A stretch of DNA of 64,000 nt from Candidatus Kouleothrix ribensis (GTDB taxonomy: Bacteria; Chloroflexota; Chloroflexia; Chloroflexales; Roseiflexaceae): contig JADKGW010000001.1 of assembly GCA_016722075.1 (NCBI GenBank), positions 2,170,001-2,234,000 on the forward strand, written 5' to 3'. Positions 43,614 to 53,698 of the stretch are shown piece after piece. The translations under genes were made by a program, and so were the position numbers. How positions within the stretch are numbered: the first letter of the stretch is position 1; the number at the start of each line of letters is the position of its first letter. The notes under the pieces are model-generated. The model was given only the letters and a program-made list of their open reading frames with translations, ran no database searches and had not been told where the DNA came from.

Positions 43614-43736
43614 GCCTGCGGCAGCACGTTACTCAGCTATGTTCTTTGCTCTGATTTTGGCACAGAGCGCCAAAATCAGAGCACAATAATCGAAACGTGC
43701 CGCTCTGCCGCAGGCTAAAATGCCGATCGCATCCGT
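43614..43736. repeat. Nested palindromic element, copy C
   Basis: Left arm GCCTGCGGCAGCACGTTACT (43614-43633), right arm ACGTGCCGCTCTGCCGCAGGC (about 43695-43715), with a GCCGATCGCATCC tail. The central hairpin 43647-43683 (TGCTCTGATTTTGGC arms) is unrelated to those of copies A, B, D and E. It lies between the ECF ATPase and S genes. Confidence 0.8.
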
Positions 43737-43759
43737 CTGTTGCCCGAGGAGCGGCCATG

Positions 43760-45382
43760 TTAGCCCGCCACTAGCGCGGCCAGCGTTTCCAGCCGCTGAA
43801 AGGCGCCACTCTGCGGCAGCAGCCGCAGGTTCTCGCGCAGCAGCGATGTTGGCCGCAGGCGGCAGCGCGCAAGCAGATCGGCCTGAGCCAGCACTTCGTG
43901 CGGCGGCCCATCGGCGATGATCTGGCCGTCGGCGAACAGCAGCACGCGGTTGGCATAGCTGATCACCAGATCGAGATCGTGGGTGATGAACACCTGCGCC
44001 GCGAACACGCCCAGAGCGCGGATGCCGTCCATGAACTGGGTGTACGATCGATAATCCTGCCCGGCAGTCGGCTCGTCCATCAGCAGCACCTGGGCGCGCA
44101 TGGCGATCACACTGGCGATGCACAGGCGGCGCTGCTGGCCGAATGAAAGCGTCAGCGGCGGGCGGTCGTCGTAGCCGGCCAGGCCGATCAGCGCCAGCGC
44201 CTCGGCGCTGTGCCGGGCGATCTCGGCCTCGCTCTGGCCGAGGTTGCGCGGCCCGAAGGCGATCTCGTCGCGCACGCTCGGCGCGAACAGCATATGCGAC
44301 GGATTCTGAAATACGTAGCCAGCATGGCGCGCAGCCTGGGCCACGCTCAGATCGGCCACCGACTGGCCACCGAGCAGCACCTCGCCGCGCTGCGGGCGCA
44401 GCAGGCCGATCATCTGCTTGACCAGCGTGCTCTTGCCGCTGCCATTGCGGCCCAGCAGCGCGATCCGGTCGCCGGGGCGAACCTGCAGGCTCACGCCGCG
44501 CAACACCGGCCGGGCCTGGTCGTAGCCGAACTCGACATCGCGCAGCTCGATCAGCGGCGCGGCCGGTGCCGGCCTGGGTTCGCGCACGGGCGGCAGCGTG
44601 GCACCCAGTGCCACCAGCCGGGGCATGGCCAGCTCGGCCGGCAGCTTTACCGCGCGCGGGTCGGCAAATTCGCCAACTCGATCGCTCGAGCCGTTGTAGA
44701 TGATCCGGCCAGCATCCATGAGAATCACGCGGTCGGGCGCGATCTCGAGCACTTCTTCAACCCGGTGCTCAACCAGCACCACGCTGCGGCCGCTCGCGGC
44801 CAGGCGCCGGCACAGCGCCAGCGTCTCTTGCGCGCTGGCCGGGTCGAGGTTGGCCAGCGGCTCGTCGAGCAGCAACACCTGCGGCTCGAGCGTCAGCACG
44901 CCGGCGGCAGCCAGCTTCTGCTTCTCGCCGCCCGAGAGCGTGAAGGTTTCGCGGCCGGCCAGGTGCAGCAGGTTCAGATCGCGTAGCGTCGCCTCGGCGC
45001 GGGCGCGGATCTCGGCCGGCGGCAGCGCCTGGTTTTCGAGGCCGAACGCCACCTCTTCGAACACATGCGAGGCCACGATCTGGCGCTCGGGATCTTGCAG
45101 CACCGTGCCAACCGTGCGCGAGATCTCGGCCAGCGTCAGTGCGCGCGTATCGCGCCCGGCCACGCGTACGCTGCCCTGCAGCGCACCGCGATAGGTCGTG
45201 GGGATCAGGCCGTTCAGGCAGCGCAGCAGCGTGCTCTTGCCACAGCCGCTCGGGCCGGCGATCAGCACGATCTGGCCGGGGCGCACCTCGAACGATATCG
45301 CGACCAGCGCCGGCTCGGCGGCGCTACGATACGTGAAACTCAACTGTTCGATCGCGATCAGGGCGTCGCCTTCGTTGAGCAT
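43760..45382 (-). CDS. Fused ECF ATPase (A1-A2)
   Basis: Two ABC ATPase domains in one 540-residue chain, powering the ECF importer. Domain 1: Walker A GPSGCGKST (near 40), signature LSGGEKQKLA, Walker B VLLLDEPLANLD and a switch His (VLVEHR). Domain 2: Walker A GRNGSGKST (near 307), signature LSFGQQRRL (Phe replaces Gly of LSGGQ), Walker B VLLMDEPTAGQD and switch His (FITHD). Separate EcfA1 and EcfA2 proteins are the norm in Firmicutes; the fusion fixes a heterodimer-like pair. It is the first gene of the leftward A-S-T group. Its start at 45382 (MLNEGDA) leaves the palindromic element D upstream. Confidence 0.93.
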   Translation of the reverse strand: MLNEGDALIAIEQLSFTYRSAAEPALVAISFEVRPGQIVLIAGPSGCGKSTLLRCLNGLIPTTYRGALQGSVRVAGRDTRALTLAEISRTVGTVLQDPERQIVASHVFEEVAFGLENQALPPAEIRARAEATLRDLNLLHLAGRETFTLSGGEKQKLAAAGVLTLEPQVLLLDEPLANLDPASAQETLALCRRLAASGRSVVLVEHRVEEVLEIAPDRVILMDAGRIIYNGSSDRVGEFADPRAVKLPAELAMPRLVALGATLPPVREPRPAPAAPLIELRDVEFGYDQARPVLRGVSLQVRPGDRIALLGRNGSGKSTLVKQMIGLLRPQRGEVLLGGQSVADLSVAQAARHAGYVFQNPSHMLFAPSVRDEIAFGPRNLGQSEAEIARHSAEALALIGLAGYDDRPPLTLSFGQQRRLCIASVIAMRAQVLLMDEPTAGQDYRSYTQFMDGIRALGVFAAQVFITHDLDLVISYANRVLLFADGQIIADGPPHEVLAQADLLARCRLRPTSLLRENLRLLPQSGAFQRLETLAALVAG

Positions 45383-45485
45383 AACGGCCTACTGCAACCT
45401 TACGTTCAGGCTGCCTGTTGAAGCTTGCTTCCGATATTGCGGTGGCGAAATTGTGGCACAGCACCAGTTATTTGTCAAATGCAGG

Positions 45486-45646
45486 AGTTACGCGGTGGCC
45501 CGCGTCTCGGGCAATACCTGCCTGCGGCAGCGCAGTACGGCATCGTGTGTGTGTTCGGTTTTGCGCGCTACGCGCGCACAATCGAACACGCGAGAACAGA
45601 AACGGACCATGCTGCCGCAGGCAAACCCGCCGACTGCCTACGTCAT
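45486..45646. repeat. Nested palindromic element, copy D
   Basis: It begins AGTTACGCGGTGGCCCGCG at 45486, the same as copy E, then CCTGCGGCAGCGCAGTAC. The central hairpin is at 45551-45589 (GTGTTCGGTTTTGCGCG arms). The right arm CCATGCTGCCGCAGGC is near 45607-45622 and the tail is CCGACTGCCTACGTC. It lies in the divergent spacer between the ECF ATPase and the MscS-type gene. The remaining spacer, 45383-45845, otherwise holds only the MscS promoter. Confidence 0.8.
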
Positions 45647-45781
45647 GTCAAATGTGCGATATTATGACATTCCTTATCGTAAATGTCAAGAATATAGATA
45701 GGCATGCCACGCATTGCTGTTTCAGCGCGATTACCGGGGCTAGCGCGCCGGCGTATGATCTGCGCATGCCATCCGATCGGA

Positions 45782-45810
45782 TTGACATCGCTGGCGAGAG
45801 CCGGTATAGT
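45782..45810 (+). promoter_or_regulatory. Near-consensus sigma70 promoter
   Basis: TTGACA (45782-45787), exactly 17 bp, TATAGT (45805-45810). It is the best consensus promoter in the window and drives the MscS-type channel. The start codon is 36 bp beyond the -10 (ATG 45846), or 27 bp for an in-frame GTG at 45837. Confidence 0.75.
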
Positions 45811-45845
45811 AGCGCAGCCGAACCAACCGATCGAATGTGCCGCTG

Positions 45846-47384
45846 ATGTCGCCAAGCCTGCAACTGACCGCACTCGCGCTGGTGCCGCTCGCCGCCGGGC
45901 TGGCGGTTGTGGCGCTGCTGCTGACACTGCGCCGGCTGCTGCGCCGCATGGGTGTGACCCACGGCGTCGGGCTGGCCTTTCTGAGCGGCACGCTCGCGCT
46001 GAGCTTGGCGGCGGCCTACTGGCTGTGGCTGGCCGAGCAGGGCCGCCCGGCCGATGCGCGCATCCGCACGGTGCTGTTGGCCGCGCTGGTGTGCAGCTGG
46101 GGGTTCGTGGCGCTGGGGCTGGCCGAGCACGCGCTACTGCGGCGCCGGCGCGCCCAGGGCCAGGCCACGCTGCCACGGCTGGCACTCGACATCGGGCGCG
46201 CGCTGGCGTTCATCGTCGTGATCCTGCTGACGCTCAACCTGGTGCTGGGCGTGCAGCTCAGCTCGATCGTCATTTCGTCGACGGTCGCCTCGGCCGTGAT
46301 CGGCCTGGCGCTCCAGGATCTGCTCAAGAATGTGTTTGCCGGCATTGCGCTGCAAGCCGAGCGCCCGTTCGATGTTGGCCACTGGGTCGAGATTAACAAG
46401 CAGACCGGCCAGATCGTCGAGATGAGCTGGCGCGCGACCCGCATGATCACCGTCGATGGCAACTACGTGATCTACCCCAACTCGCTGCTGGCTCAATCGG
46501 AGCTGACCAACTACACGCTCGGGTCGCCGATCCAGGCTGTGCATGCGCAGGTTGGCGTGGGCTATAGCCACCCGCCGAACCTGGTCAAGCAGGTGCTCAG
46601 CCAAGCCGCCCTGGCCTCGGCCGATGTCTGCCGCGACCCACCGCCCTCGGTCAAGCTGGTGCAGTATGGCGATTATAGTGTTACATACGACATCAAGTTC
46701 TGGCTCTACAGCTACGATCGCTACCCCGAGAAGCGCGATACGGTGATGTCCAACGCCTGGTATCACCTGCACCGCGCCGGCATCAAGCTACCCTTCCCCA
46801 TCCGCGAGGTGTACCTGCACCAGGTCGACCCGCTGAGCGAGGCCGATCAGCATCACGTGTATGTCGAGAACCTGGTCGCTACGCTGCGCCAGGTCGATCT
46901 ATTTACGGCACTCGATACGGCCGAGCTGCACAATTTGGCCGAGCATGTGCAGCTGCGCCTGTATGGCAAGGGCGAGCCGCTGGCCCGCCAGGGCGAGGCT
47001 GGCGACACCTTCTTCATCATCCGATCTGGGCGCGTGCGCATCGACGTAGACGATATTGTGGGCGACGCCCTGCCGGCAGTGACCGTCAACCACCTCGGGC
47101 CGGGCGAGTTCTTCGGCGAGATGGGCCTGCTAACCGGGGCGGTGCGCGGCGCCACCGTGATCGCCGAAGCAGACACCGAGGCGCTGGTGGTGGCGCGCCC
47201 CGATATCGCGCCGCTGCTACAGGCCAACCCGCAGCTGCCCGACCGGCTCGGCGCCATCCTGGCGCAGCGGCTCGAGATGAACCGCGCCGTGCTGGCCACA
47301 CGTAGCGCAGCCGACATGCCTGCCGACGAGATCAGCCGGCCGACGCTGGCGCAGCGCATCCGCAGCCTGTTCGGGCTGGGCTGA
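45846..47384 (+). CDS. MscS-type channel with cyclic-nucleotide-binding domain
   Basis: A membrane channel of the bCNG group. About four TM segments lie in residues 1-165, the last being the MscS pore helix (SSIVISSTVASAVIGLALQDLLKNVFAGIALQ). The MscS beta domain follows (VEINKQTGQIVEMSWRATRMITVDGNYVIYPNSLL), and then an alpha/beta domain. Residues about 345-475 form a cNMP-binding fold: GEAGDTFFIIRSGRVRI and the phosphate cassette FGEMGLLTGAVRGATV, with the Glu and Arg needed for cAMP/cGMP binding. It would gate ions or osmolytes in response to membrane tension, nucleotide or both. The start may be GTG at 45837 instead. A strong promoter lies just upstream. Monocistronic. Confidence 0.92.
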   Translation: MSPSLQLTALALVPLAAGLAVVALLLTLRRLLRRMGVTHGVGLAFLSGTLALSLAAAYWLWLAEQGRPADARIRTVLLAALVCSWGFVALGLAEHALLRRRRAQGQATLPRLALDIGRALAFIVVILLTLNLVLGVQLSSIVISSTVASAVIGLALQDLLKNVFAGIALQAERPFDVGHWVEINKQTGQIVEMSWRATRMITVDGNYVIYPNSLLAQSELTNYTLGSPIQAVHAQVGVGYSHPPNLVKQVLSQAALASADVCRDPPPSVKLVQYGDYSVTYDIKFWLYSYDRYPEKRDTVMSNAWYHLHRAGIKLPFPIREVYLHQVDPLSEADQHHVYVENLVATLRQVDLFTALDTAELHNLAEHVQLRLYGKGEPLARQGEAGDTFFIIRSGRVRIDVDDIVGDALPAVTVNHLGPGEFFGEMGLLTGAVRGATVIAEADTEALVVARPDIAPLLQANPQLPDRLGAILAQRLEMNRAVLATRSAADMPADEISRPTLAQRIRSLFGLG

Positions 47385-47464
47385 GATCAGCCGCGCGCCG
47401 GCATGCAGCGGCGCAGACTCCCCACAACCACAGGCCACAATGTAACTTCCGTGTAACAGCCGGT

Positions 47465-47473
47465 TGCTAGAAT
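47465..47473 (+). promoter_or_regulatory. Extended -10 promoter (TGC-TAGAAT)
   Basis: TAGAAT at 47468-47473 preceded by TGC, in the 298 bp spacer before the SDR gene at 47684. It leaves a leader of about 200 bases, which contains a small GGCATGCC-based inverted repeat (about 47494-47525). Confidence 0.5.
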
Positions 47474-47683
47474 TCAGATGCTGACGCGGCTGGGCATGCC
47501 CCGGCTGGTAGGCGCCAGGCATGCCGTTCAGGCGGCTCTGTAGGTAAGCGTCGGCTAACCACTGCGCCGCGCTGTGCATACCCCATGGCCACCCAGCGCC
47601 CGTTCGCGCACTGCGCTGCTACCATACCTACCAGGCGAGCATTTCAGTGAAATTGGCGCTACCAGAAAAGCGAGTGTAGTCTA

Positions 47684-48463
47684 ATGAGCATTGAACTCAA
47701 ACAACGGGTCGCCGTCATCACCGGCGGCGCAAACGGCATCGGCCGCGCCACCGCGCTTGCGTTTGCCGAAGCCGGCGCGGCTGTGGCGATCTGGGACATG
47801 GTCGACCAGGCCGGCCAGGCGCTGGCAGAAGAGATCTGCGCGCGCGGCGGCCAGGCGGCGTTCTGGCACGTCAACGTCACCTCGAACGCTGATGTCGACA
47901 CGGCCGTCGCCGCCGTGCTCAACCAGTTTGGCCGGATCGATATCCTGGTGAACAACGCCGGCATCACCCGCGACTCCCAGCTGATCAAGATCAAGGAAGG
48001 CGAGGTGATCGGCAAGATGAACGAGGCCGACTTCGACGCGGTGCTGAGCGTCAACCTGAAGGGCGTGTTCACCTGCACGCAGGCCATCGCGCCGGTGATG
48101 GTGCGCCAGGGCTATGGCCGGATCATCAACGCAGCCTCGGTTGTGGCACTGTACGGCAACTTCGGGCAGACCAACTACGTGGCCACCAAGGCCGGCGTGA
48201 TCGGCATGACCAAGGTGTGGGCGCGCGAGCTGGGCAAGCGCGGCATCACCGCCAACGCAGTCGCACCTGGCTTCATCGCCACCGACATGACCCGCGGTAT
48301 GCCCGACAAGGTGCTGGCCGCGATGATCGAGCGCACGCCGGTGGGCCGCATGGGCGAGCCCCGCGACATCGCTAATGCCTACCTGTTCCTGGCGTCGGAA
48401 GAGGCCAGCTTCATCAACGGCACCGTCATTAGCGTCGACGGCGGCCTGGTGCTCGGCACGTAA
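47684..48463 (+). CDS. SDR-family 3-oxoacyl / acetoacetyl-CoA reductase-like
   Basis: A 259-residue short-chain dehydrogenase. The NAD(P) loop is TGGANGIGRA (near 13), NNAGITRD (near 92), catalytic Ser in NAASVVALYG and the YVATK dyad (Tyr/Lys near 165-169). The C-terminal VAPGFIATDMTRGMPDKVLAAMIERTPVGRMGEP is the FabG/PhaB signature. It differs from the PhaB at 54994 by a longer loop after NNAGITRD (SQLIKIKEGEVIGKMNEADF). It could reduce acetoacetyl-CoA or another 3-ketoacyl substrate. Proximity (about 7 kb) to the pha genes hints at storage or fatty-acid metabolism. No clear Shine-Dalgarno. A perfect 27 bp hairpin follows its stop. Confidence 0.88.
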   Translation: MSIELKQRVAVITGGANGIGRATALAFAEAGAAVAIWDMVDQAGQALAEEICARGGQAAFWHVNVTSNADVDTAVAAVLNQFGRIDILVNNAGITRDSQLIKIKEGEVIGKMNEADFDAVLSVNLKGVFTCTQAIAPVMVRQGYGRIINAASVVALYGNFGQTNYVATKAGVIGMTKVWARELGKRGITANAVAPGFIATDMTRGMPDKVLAAMIERTPVGRMGEPRDIANAYLFLASEEASFINGTVISVDGGLVLGT

Positions 48464-48504
48464 GCTCCCGCGCGGCACCACAGCCGGGCTTTTCGCAGCT
48501 CACA

Positions 48505-48565
48505 CCGGCAAGATCGCACAATGGCAGGATGACGAGCGCATCCTGCCATTGTGCGATCTTGCCGG
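48505..48565. repeat. Perfect 27 bp hairpin between convergent genes
   Basis: 48505-48531 is the exact reverse complement of 48539-48565, with a 7-base loop. It sits between the stops of the convergent SDR and GNAT genes, so it can serve as a two-way transcript end. No T-run on either side. The length and perfection are unusual for a terminator. Confidence 0.8.
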
Positions 48566-48587
48566 GCACGCCGCCGGCCGCCCCAGG

Positions 48588-49070
48588 CTACAGCCACAGC
48601 TCAAGCTCAAGCTCGTCGCGCAGCGGGATGCCGCCGAAGCCCACCAGCGGAATCGACGGCTTGAGCGCGCGGGCGCGCTCGATCGCGCGCGGCCGCAGCG
48701 CCACCAGCGCGAAGCCGCGCCGCTGGTAGAAGCGCAGCGCGCGCATGTTGTCGTTGGTGGTGATCAGGTAGGCGCGCGCGCAGCCGGCCGCGCGCGCCGC
48801 GGCCACCGCCGCCGCCAGCAGCGCCGAGCCCACGCCCGCACCCTCGCGCAGGCTGTCGATCGACAGCACCTCGCACTCGCCCCGCTCCAGCCGGTAGGTC
48901 AGCAGGCCCACGCACGACTCGCCGTCGAAGGCCGCGAAGCCGGCGTGCTCGTGCGGGCGAAACGCCTGCCCGTGCGCGATCAGCACCTCATCGCCCCAGT
49001 GCTCGGCGATGAACCGTCGCACCCACGCCCGGTCGGCCTCGGAGAGCGCGCGGATCGGAAACTCGCTCAT
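48588..49070 (-). CDS. GNAT-family N-acetyltransferase
   Basis: A 160-residue acetyl-CoA-dependent acetyltransferase. The middle strand-loop-helix has the acetyl-CoA pyrophosphate loop as SLREGAGVGSALLAAAVAAAR (Q/R-x-x-G-x-G/A pattern: R-E-G-A-G-V-G). The motif B segment NDNMRALRFYQRRGFALVAL is the typical N-x-x-A-x-x-F-Y-x-x-x-G-F. Substrate unknown; the family modifies small amines, amino acids or protein N-termini. ATG at 49070 with AAGGAG 8 bp upstream. Single gene convergent with the SDR. Confidence 0.88.
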   Translation of the reverse strand: MSEFPIRALSEADRAWVRRFIAEHWGDEVLIAHGQAFRPHEHAGFAAFDGESCVGLLTYRLERGECEVLSIDSLREGAGVGSALLAAAVAAARAAGCARAYLITTNDNMRALRFYQRRGFALVALRPRAIERARALKPSIPLVGFGGIPLRDELELELWL

Positions 49071-49191
49071 CTGATGCTCCTTCGCCGGCGCCCCGCGCCA
49101 GAGTTGCTATTACAGAATCTTTACATATAATATGTAGCAATCGTGCCCACGCCCGCCGCCGGCGCGCCGCAGTAACCTGGCGCAGTATCAT

Positions 49192-49375
49192 AATTTACAC
49201 AAGTTACGCGGTGGCCCGCGTTTGGGGCAATTTCTGCCTTCGGCAGAGCGGTACTTCATCTTTTTGGTGTTCGGTTTTTTGCGCTCTGCGAGCGCAAAAA
49301 AACCGAACACAATCGACCAGAAAAGTACCATGCTGCCGCAGGCAAAAAGCGCGACTGCGTAAGTCGTGTAATTTA
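49192..49375. repeat. Nested palindromic element, copy E (most complete)
   Basis: Outermost arms AATTTACACAAGTTACGC (49192-49209) and the near-complement GCGTAAGTCGTGTAATTT (about 49358-49375) are followed inward by GCCTTCGGCAGAGCGGTACT (49236-49255) and AGTACCATGCTGCCGCAGGC (about 49324-49343). A long central hairpin at 49267-49310 has arms GTGTTCGGTTTTTTGCGC. The second-tier arms are the two alternative forms that other copies carry in opposite order. The copy lies between the GNAT and acs-like genes. Confidence 0.85.
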
Positions 49376-49394
49376 CACAAAATTCACTAAAACC

Positions 49395-49461
49395 TTGAGC
49401 GTACTTGATACTGGTGCGATATAGTAGTAGCATATCCAAGTATGCCCTCACTATACCAGTA
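49395..49461 (+). promoter_or_regulatory. Promoter and nested dyad upstream of the acs-like gene
   Basis: TATAGT at 49420-49425, with TTGAGC 19 bp before it, is a possible promoter. The same stretch forms a nested dyad: TACTGG (49409) and TATAGT (49420) pair with ACTATACCAGTA (49450-49461), and GCATA pairs with TATGC in the centre. This could be an operator or a leader RNA hairpin for the acetate-activation gene. Confidence 0.5.
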
Positions 49462-49525
49462 CTCGATCGCCGCAGTGTAGCCCGCGCTCTTGGCCTCGCG
49501 CAGGGGCGCTCAAGAAAGAGGTGCG

Positions 49526-51433
49526 ATGATGCAACCGATCAGCCCGATCGTGCGTCGCTGGCGGCAGGATGCGACCGACGACCCCGATCAGTTCTGGGCA
49601 CGTGCCGCCGGCGAATTGGCCTGGCTACGCCAGTGGGATCGCGTCTTCGAATGGGACTACCCGACCTTCCGCTGGTTTGTTGGCGGGCAGACCAACCTGG
49701 CCTATAACGCGCTCGACCACCACGTCAAGCGCGGATGGGGCGGCCACGCCGCGCTGATCTACGCCACCGAGCGTGGCGAGCGCCAGGTGTTCACCTACGC
49801 CATGATGCTGCACCAGGTCGAGCGAATCGCGGCGGCACTGCGCGGTATGGGCATCAAGAAAGGCGACCGCCTGACGATCTACATGCCGGTGTGCCCCGAA
49901 TCGATCATGCTCATGCTCGCGACTGTGCGCATCGGCGCGATGCACTCGGTGGTGTTTGCCGGCTTCGGCGCCGGCGCCATTGCCGACCGGGTCAAGGCCA
50001 GCGGGTCGCGGCTGGTGTTCACCACCGACAAGACCTACCGCAAAGGCAAGGACGTGGCGCTCAAGGGCCTGGTCGATGCGGCGATCGACCTGGGCTGCGA
50101 CGCGGTTGAGCACGTGGTGGTGCTGCGGCGCGGCGGCGTCGAGGCCTCGACACGCGAGCGCGATCTCGACTGGAACGACTTCCTGGCGCGCGGCGAGGGC
50201 CACAGCGGCAGCTACGAGCCGATGGAATCGAACGAGCCGGCGTTCATCCTGGCTACCTCGGGCACAACTGCCAAACCCAAGCTGGCCATCCACAAGCACG
50301 GCGGCTACCAGGTTCACATCCACAGCATGGGCAGCTGGGTGTTCGGCATGAAAGACACCGACGTGTGGTGGGCCACCTCCGACATCGGCTGGATCGTCGG
50401 CCACTCGTATATCGTCTACGCGCCGCTGCTGCGCGGCGCCACCACGATCGCCTTCGAGGGCTCGATCGACTACCCCAGCCCGGCGCTGATCTGGCAGCTG
50501 ATCGAAGAGTTCGGCGTCACCGGCCTGTTTACCTCGCCCACGGCCGTGCGCCTGCTGATGCGCTACGGCGAGCAATACGCACAAGGCGTCGACCTCTCAT
50601 CGCTCGAGCGGGTGTTCTGCGCCGGCGAGGTGCTGAACGCGCCGGCATGGGTATGGCTACAGCAAACCGTGCTGAAAGATCGCATCCCGGTGATCGACCA
50701 TATGTGGCAGACCGAGACCGGCGGGCCGATCTTCGGCAACCCGTATGGCCTGGCCATGCTGCCGATCAAGCCCGGCTCGTCGGGCGTGCCGCTGCCCGGC
50801 ATCGAGGCCGTGATCCTCACGGCCGATGGCGAGCCGGTGCCGGCCGGCGAGAAAGGCATCATGGCGATCAAACGCCCCTTCCCTGGCTTAACCGCCGAGC
50901 TGTGGGGCGAGCCCGAGCGCTATGGCCGCGACTACTGGGAGCGCATTACGGGCGTGTACTCGACCGGCGACTCAGCTCATATCGACGAGGACGGCTACGT
51001 CTGGTTCGCCGGCCGCGCCGACGAGATCATTAAGATCGCTGCGCATCGCCTGGGCACGATCGAGGTAGAGACTGCGTTCCTCAAGCATCATGCCGTAGCC
51101 GAGGCCGGCGTGACCGGCCGGCCCGACGAGCTGCGCGGCGAGGTGATCTCGGGCTTTATCGTGCTCAAGCAGGGCTTTACGCCCTCGGAAGAGCTGCGCA
51201 AAGAGCTGATCGATACCGTACGCAACGAGCTGGGGCCGGTGGCGGTGATCGGCGACATCGAGTTCGTCAATATGCTACCAAAGACGCGCTCGGGCAAGAT
51301 CATGCGCCGCGTGCTCAAGGCCGTGACCATGGGCGTGCCGCCTGGCGACACCTCCACGATCGAAGACGAAAGCTCGGTCGAAGAAGCCCGCCACGCCTTC
51401 GAAGCACTGCGCAGCGAGGTCGCGAAGCCGTAA
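49526..51433 (+). CDS. Acetyl-CoA-synthetase-like acyl-CoA ligase (variant P-loop)
   Basis: An ANL-superfamily enzyme, 635 residues, activating acetate or a similar short acid to its CoA ester. It aligns throughout with the acetyl-CoA synthetase that follows it. Adenylation motifs: P-loop as LATSGTTAKPKLAIHKHGGY, where classic enzymes have TSG-S/T-TG-x-PKG; then WATSDIGWIVGHSYIVYAPL, MWQTETGGPIFG, STGDSAHIDEDGYVWFAGRADEIIKIA and the acyl-adenylate lysine in KTRSGKIMRR. The altered loop lacks one Gly and the G of PKG, so a different substrate is possible. AAAGAGG lies 4-7 bp before two adjacent ATGs (49526, 49529). It is 83 bp upstream of the next acs gene, and they are probably co-transcribed. 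Confidence 0.88.
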   Translation: MMQPISPIVRRWRQDATDDPDQFWARAAGELAWLRQWDRVFEWDYPTFRWFVGGQTNLAYNALDHHVKRGWGGHAALIYATERGERQVFTYAMMLHQVERIAAALRGMGIKKGDRLTIYMPVCPESIMLMLATVRIGAMHSVVFAGFGAGAIADRVKASGSRLVFTTDKTYRKGKDVALKGLVDAAIDLGCDAVEHVVVLRRGGVEASTRERDLDWNDFLARGEGHSGSYEPMESNEPAFILATSGTTAKPKLAIHKHGGYQVHIHSMGSWVFGMKDTDVWWATSDIGWIVGHSYIVYAPLLRGATTIAFEGSIDYPSPALIWQLIEEFGVTGLFTSPTAVRLLMRYGEQYAQGVDLSSLERVFCAGEVLNAPAWVWLQQTVLKDRIPVIDHMWQTETGGPIFGNPYGLAMLPIKPGSSGVPLPGIEAVILTADGEPVPAGEKGIMAIKRPFPGLTAELWGEPERYGRDYWERITGVYSTGDSAHIDEDGYVWFAGRADEIIKIAAHRLGTIEVETAFLKHHAVAEAGVTGRPDELRGEVISGFIVLKQGFTPSEELRKELIDTVRNELGPVAVIGDIEFVNMLPKTRSGKIMRRVLKAVTMGVPPGDTSTIEDESSVEEARHAFEALRSEVAKP

Positions 51434-51516
51434 CGATCATCCCGGCGCACAACGCCTGCCGCCCCCTAAACGATCACGAGCATGAGGTAGGGTATACACA
51501 GGAAGGAGCCCGAGCA

Positions 51517-53472
<1,956 letters not shown>

Positions 53473-53509
53473 CCCGTCGTGCGGCAACGCGGCATTTCGC
53501 GCGATTGTG

Positions 53510-53542
53510 CTGCCTTTTCTGCGCATAACGCAGAAAAGGCAG
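53510..53542. repeat. Perfect 14 bp hairpin after acs
   Basis: Arms 53510-53523 and 53529-53542 (CTGCCTTTTCTGCG and complement) enclose a 5-base loop, 38 bp past the acs stop. A probable transcript end or RNA-processing hairpin separating acs from the pha genes. Confidence 0.65.
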
Positions 53543-53698
53543 CCGCTCTACCCAGCCCACAATTGCCATAGATATGCCGCCCGTTGCCGAATCACAACCC
53601 GCAAGCGCGCCGCCCGAGCGCATAATTTGTTCGCGCCTTCCATTCCACATCCTCATTCTATCGCGCGAAACTGTCATAATCATCGAAGGAGCTTGTGT

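Noticed and set aside
41806..45845. Riboswitch controlling the ECF transporter
   Set aside because: No TPP, cobalamin or FMN consensus box was recognised; the spacers hold word-type hairpins and nested palindromes instead.
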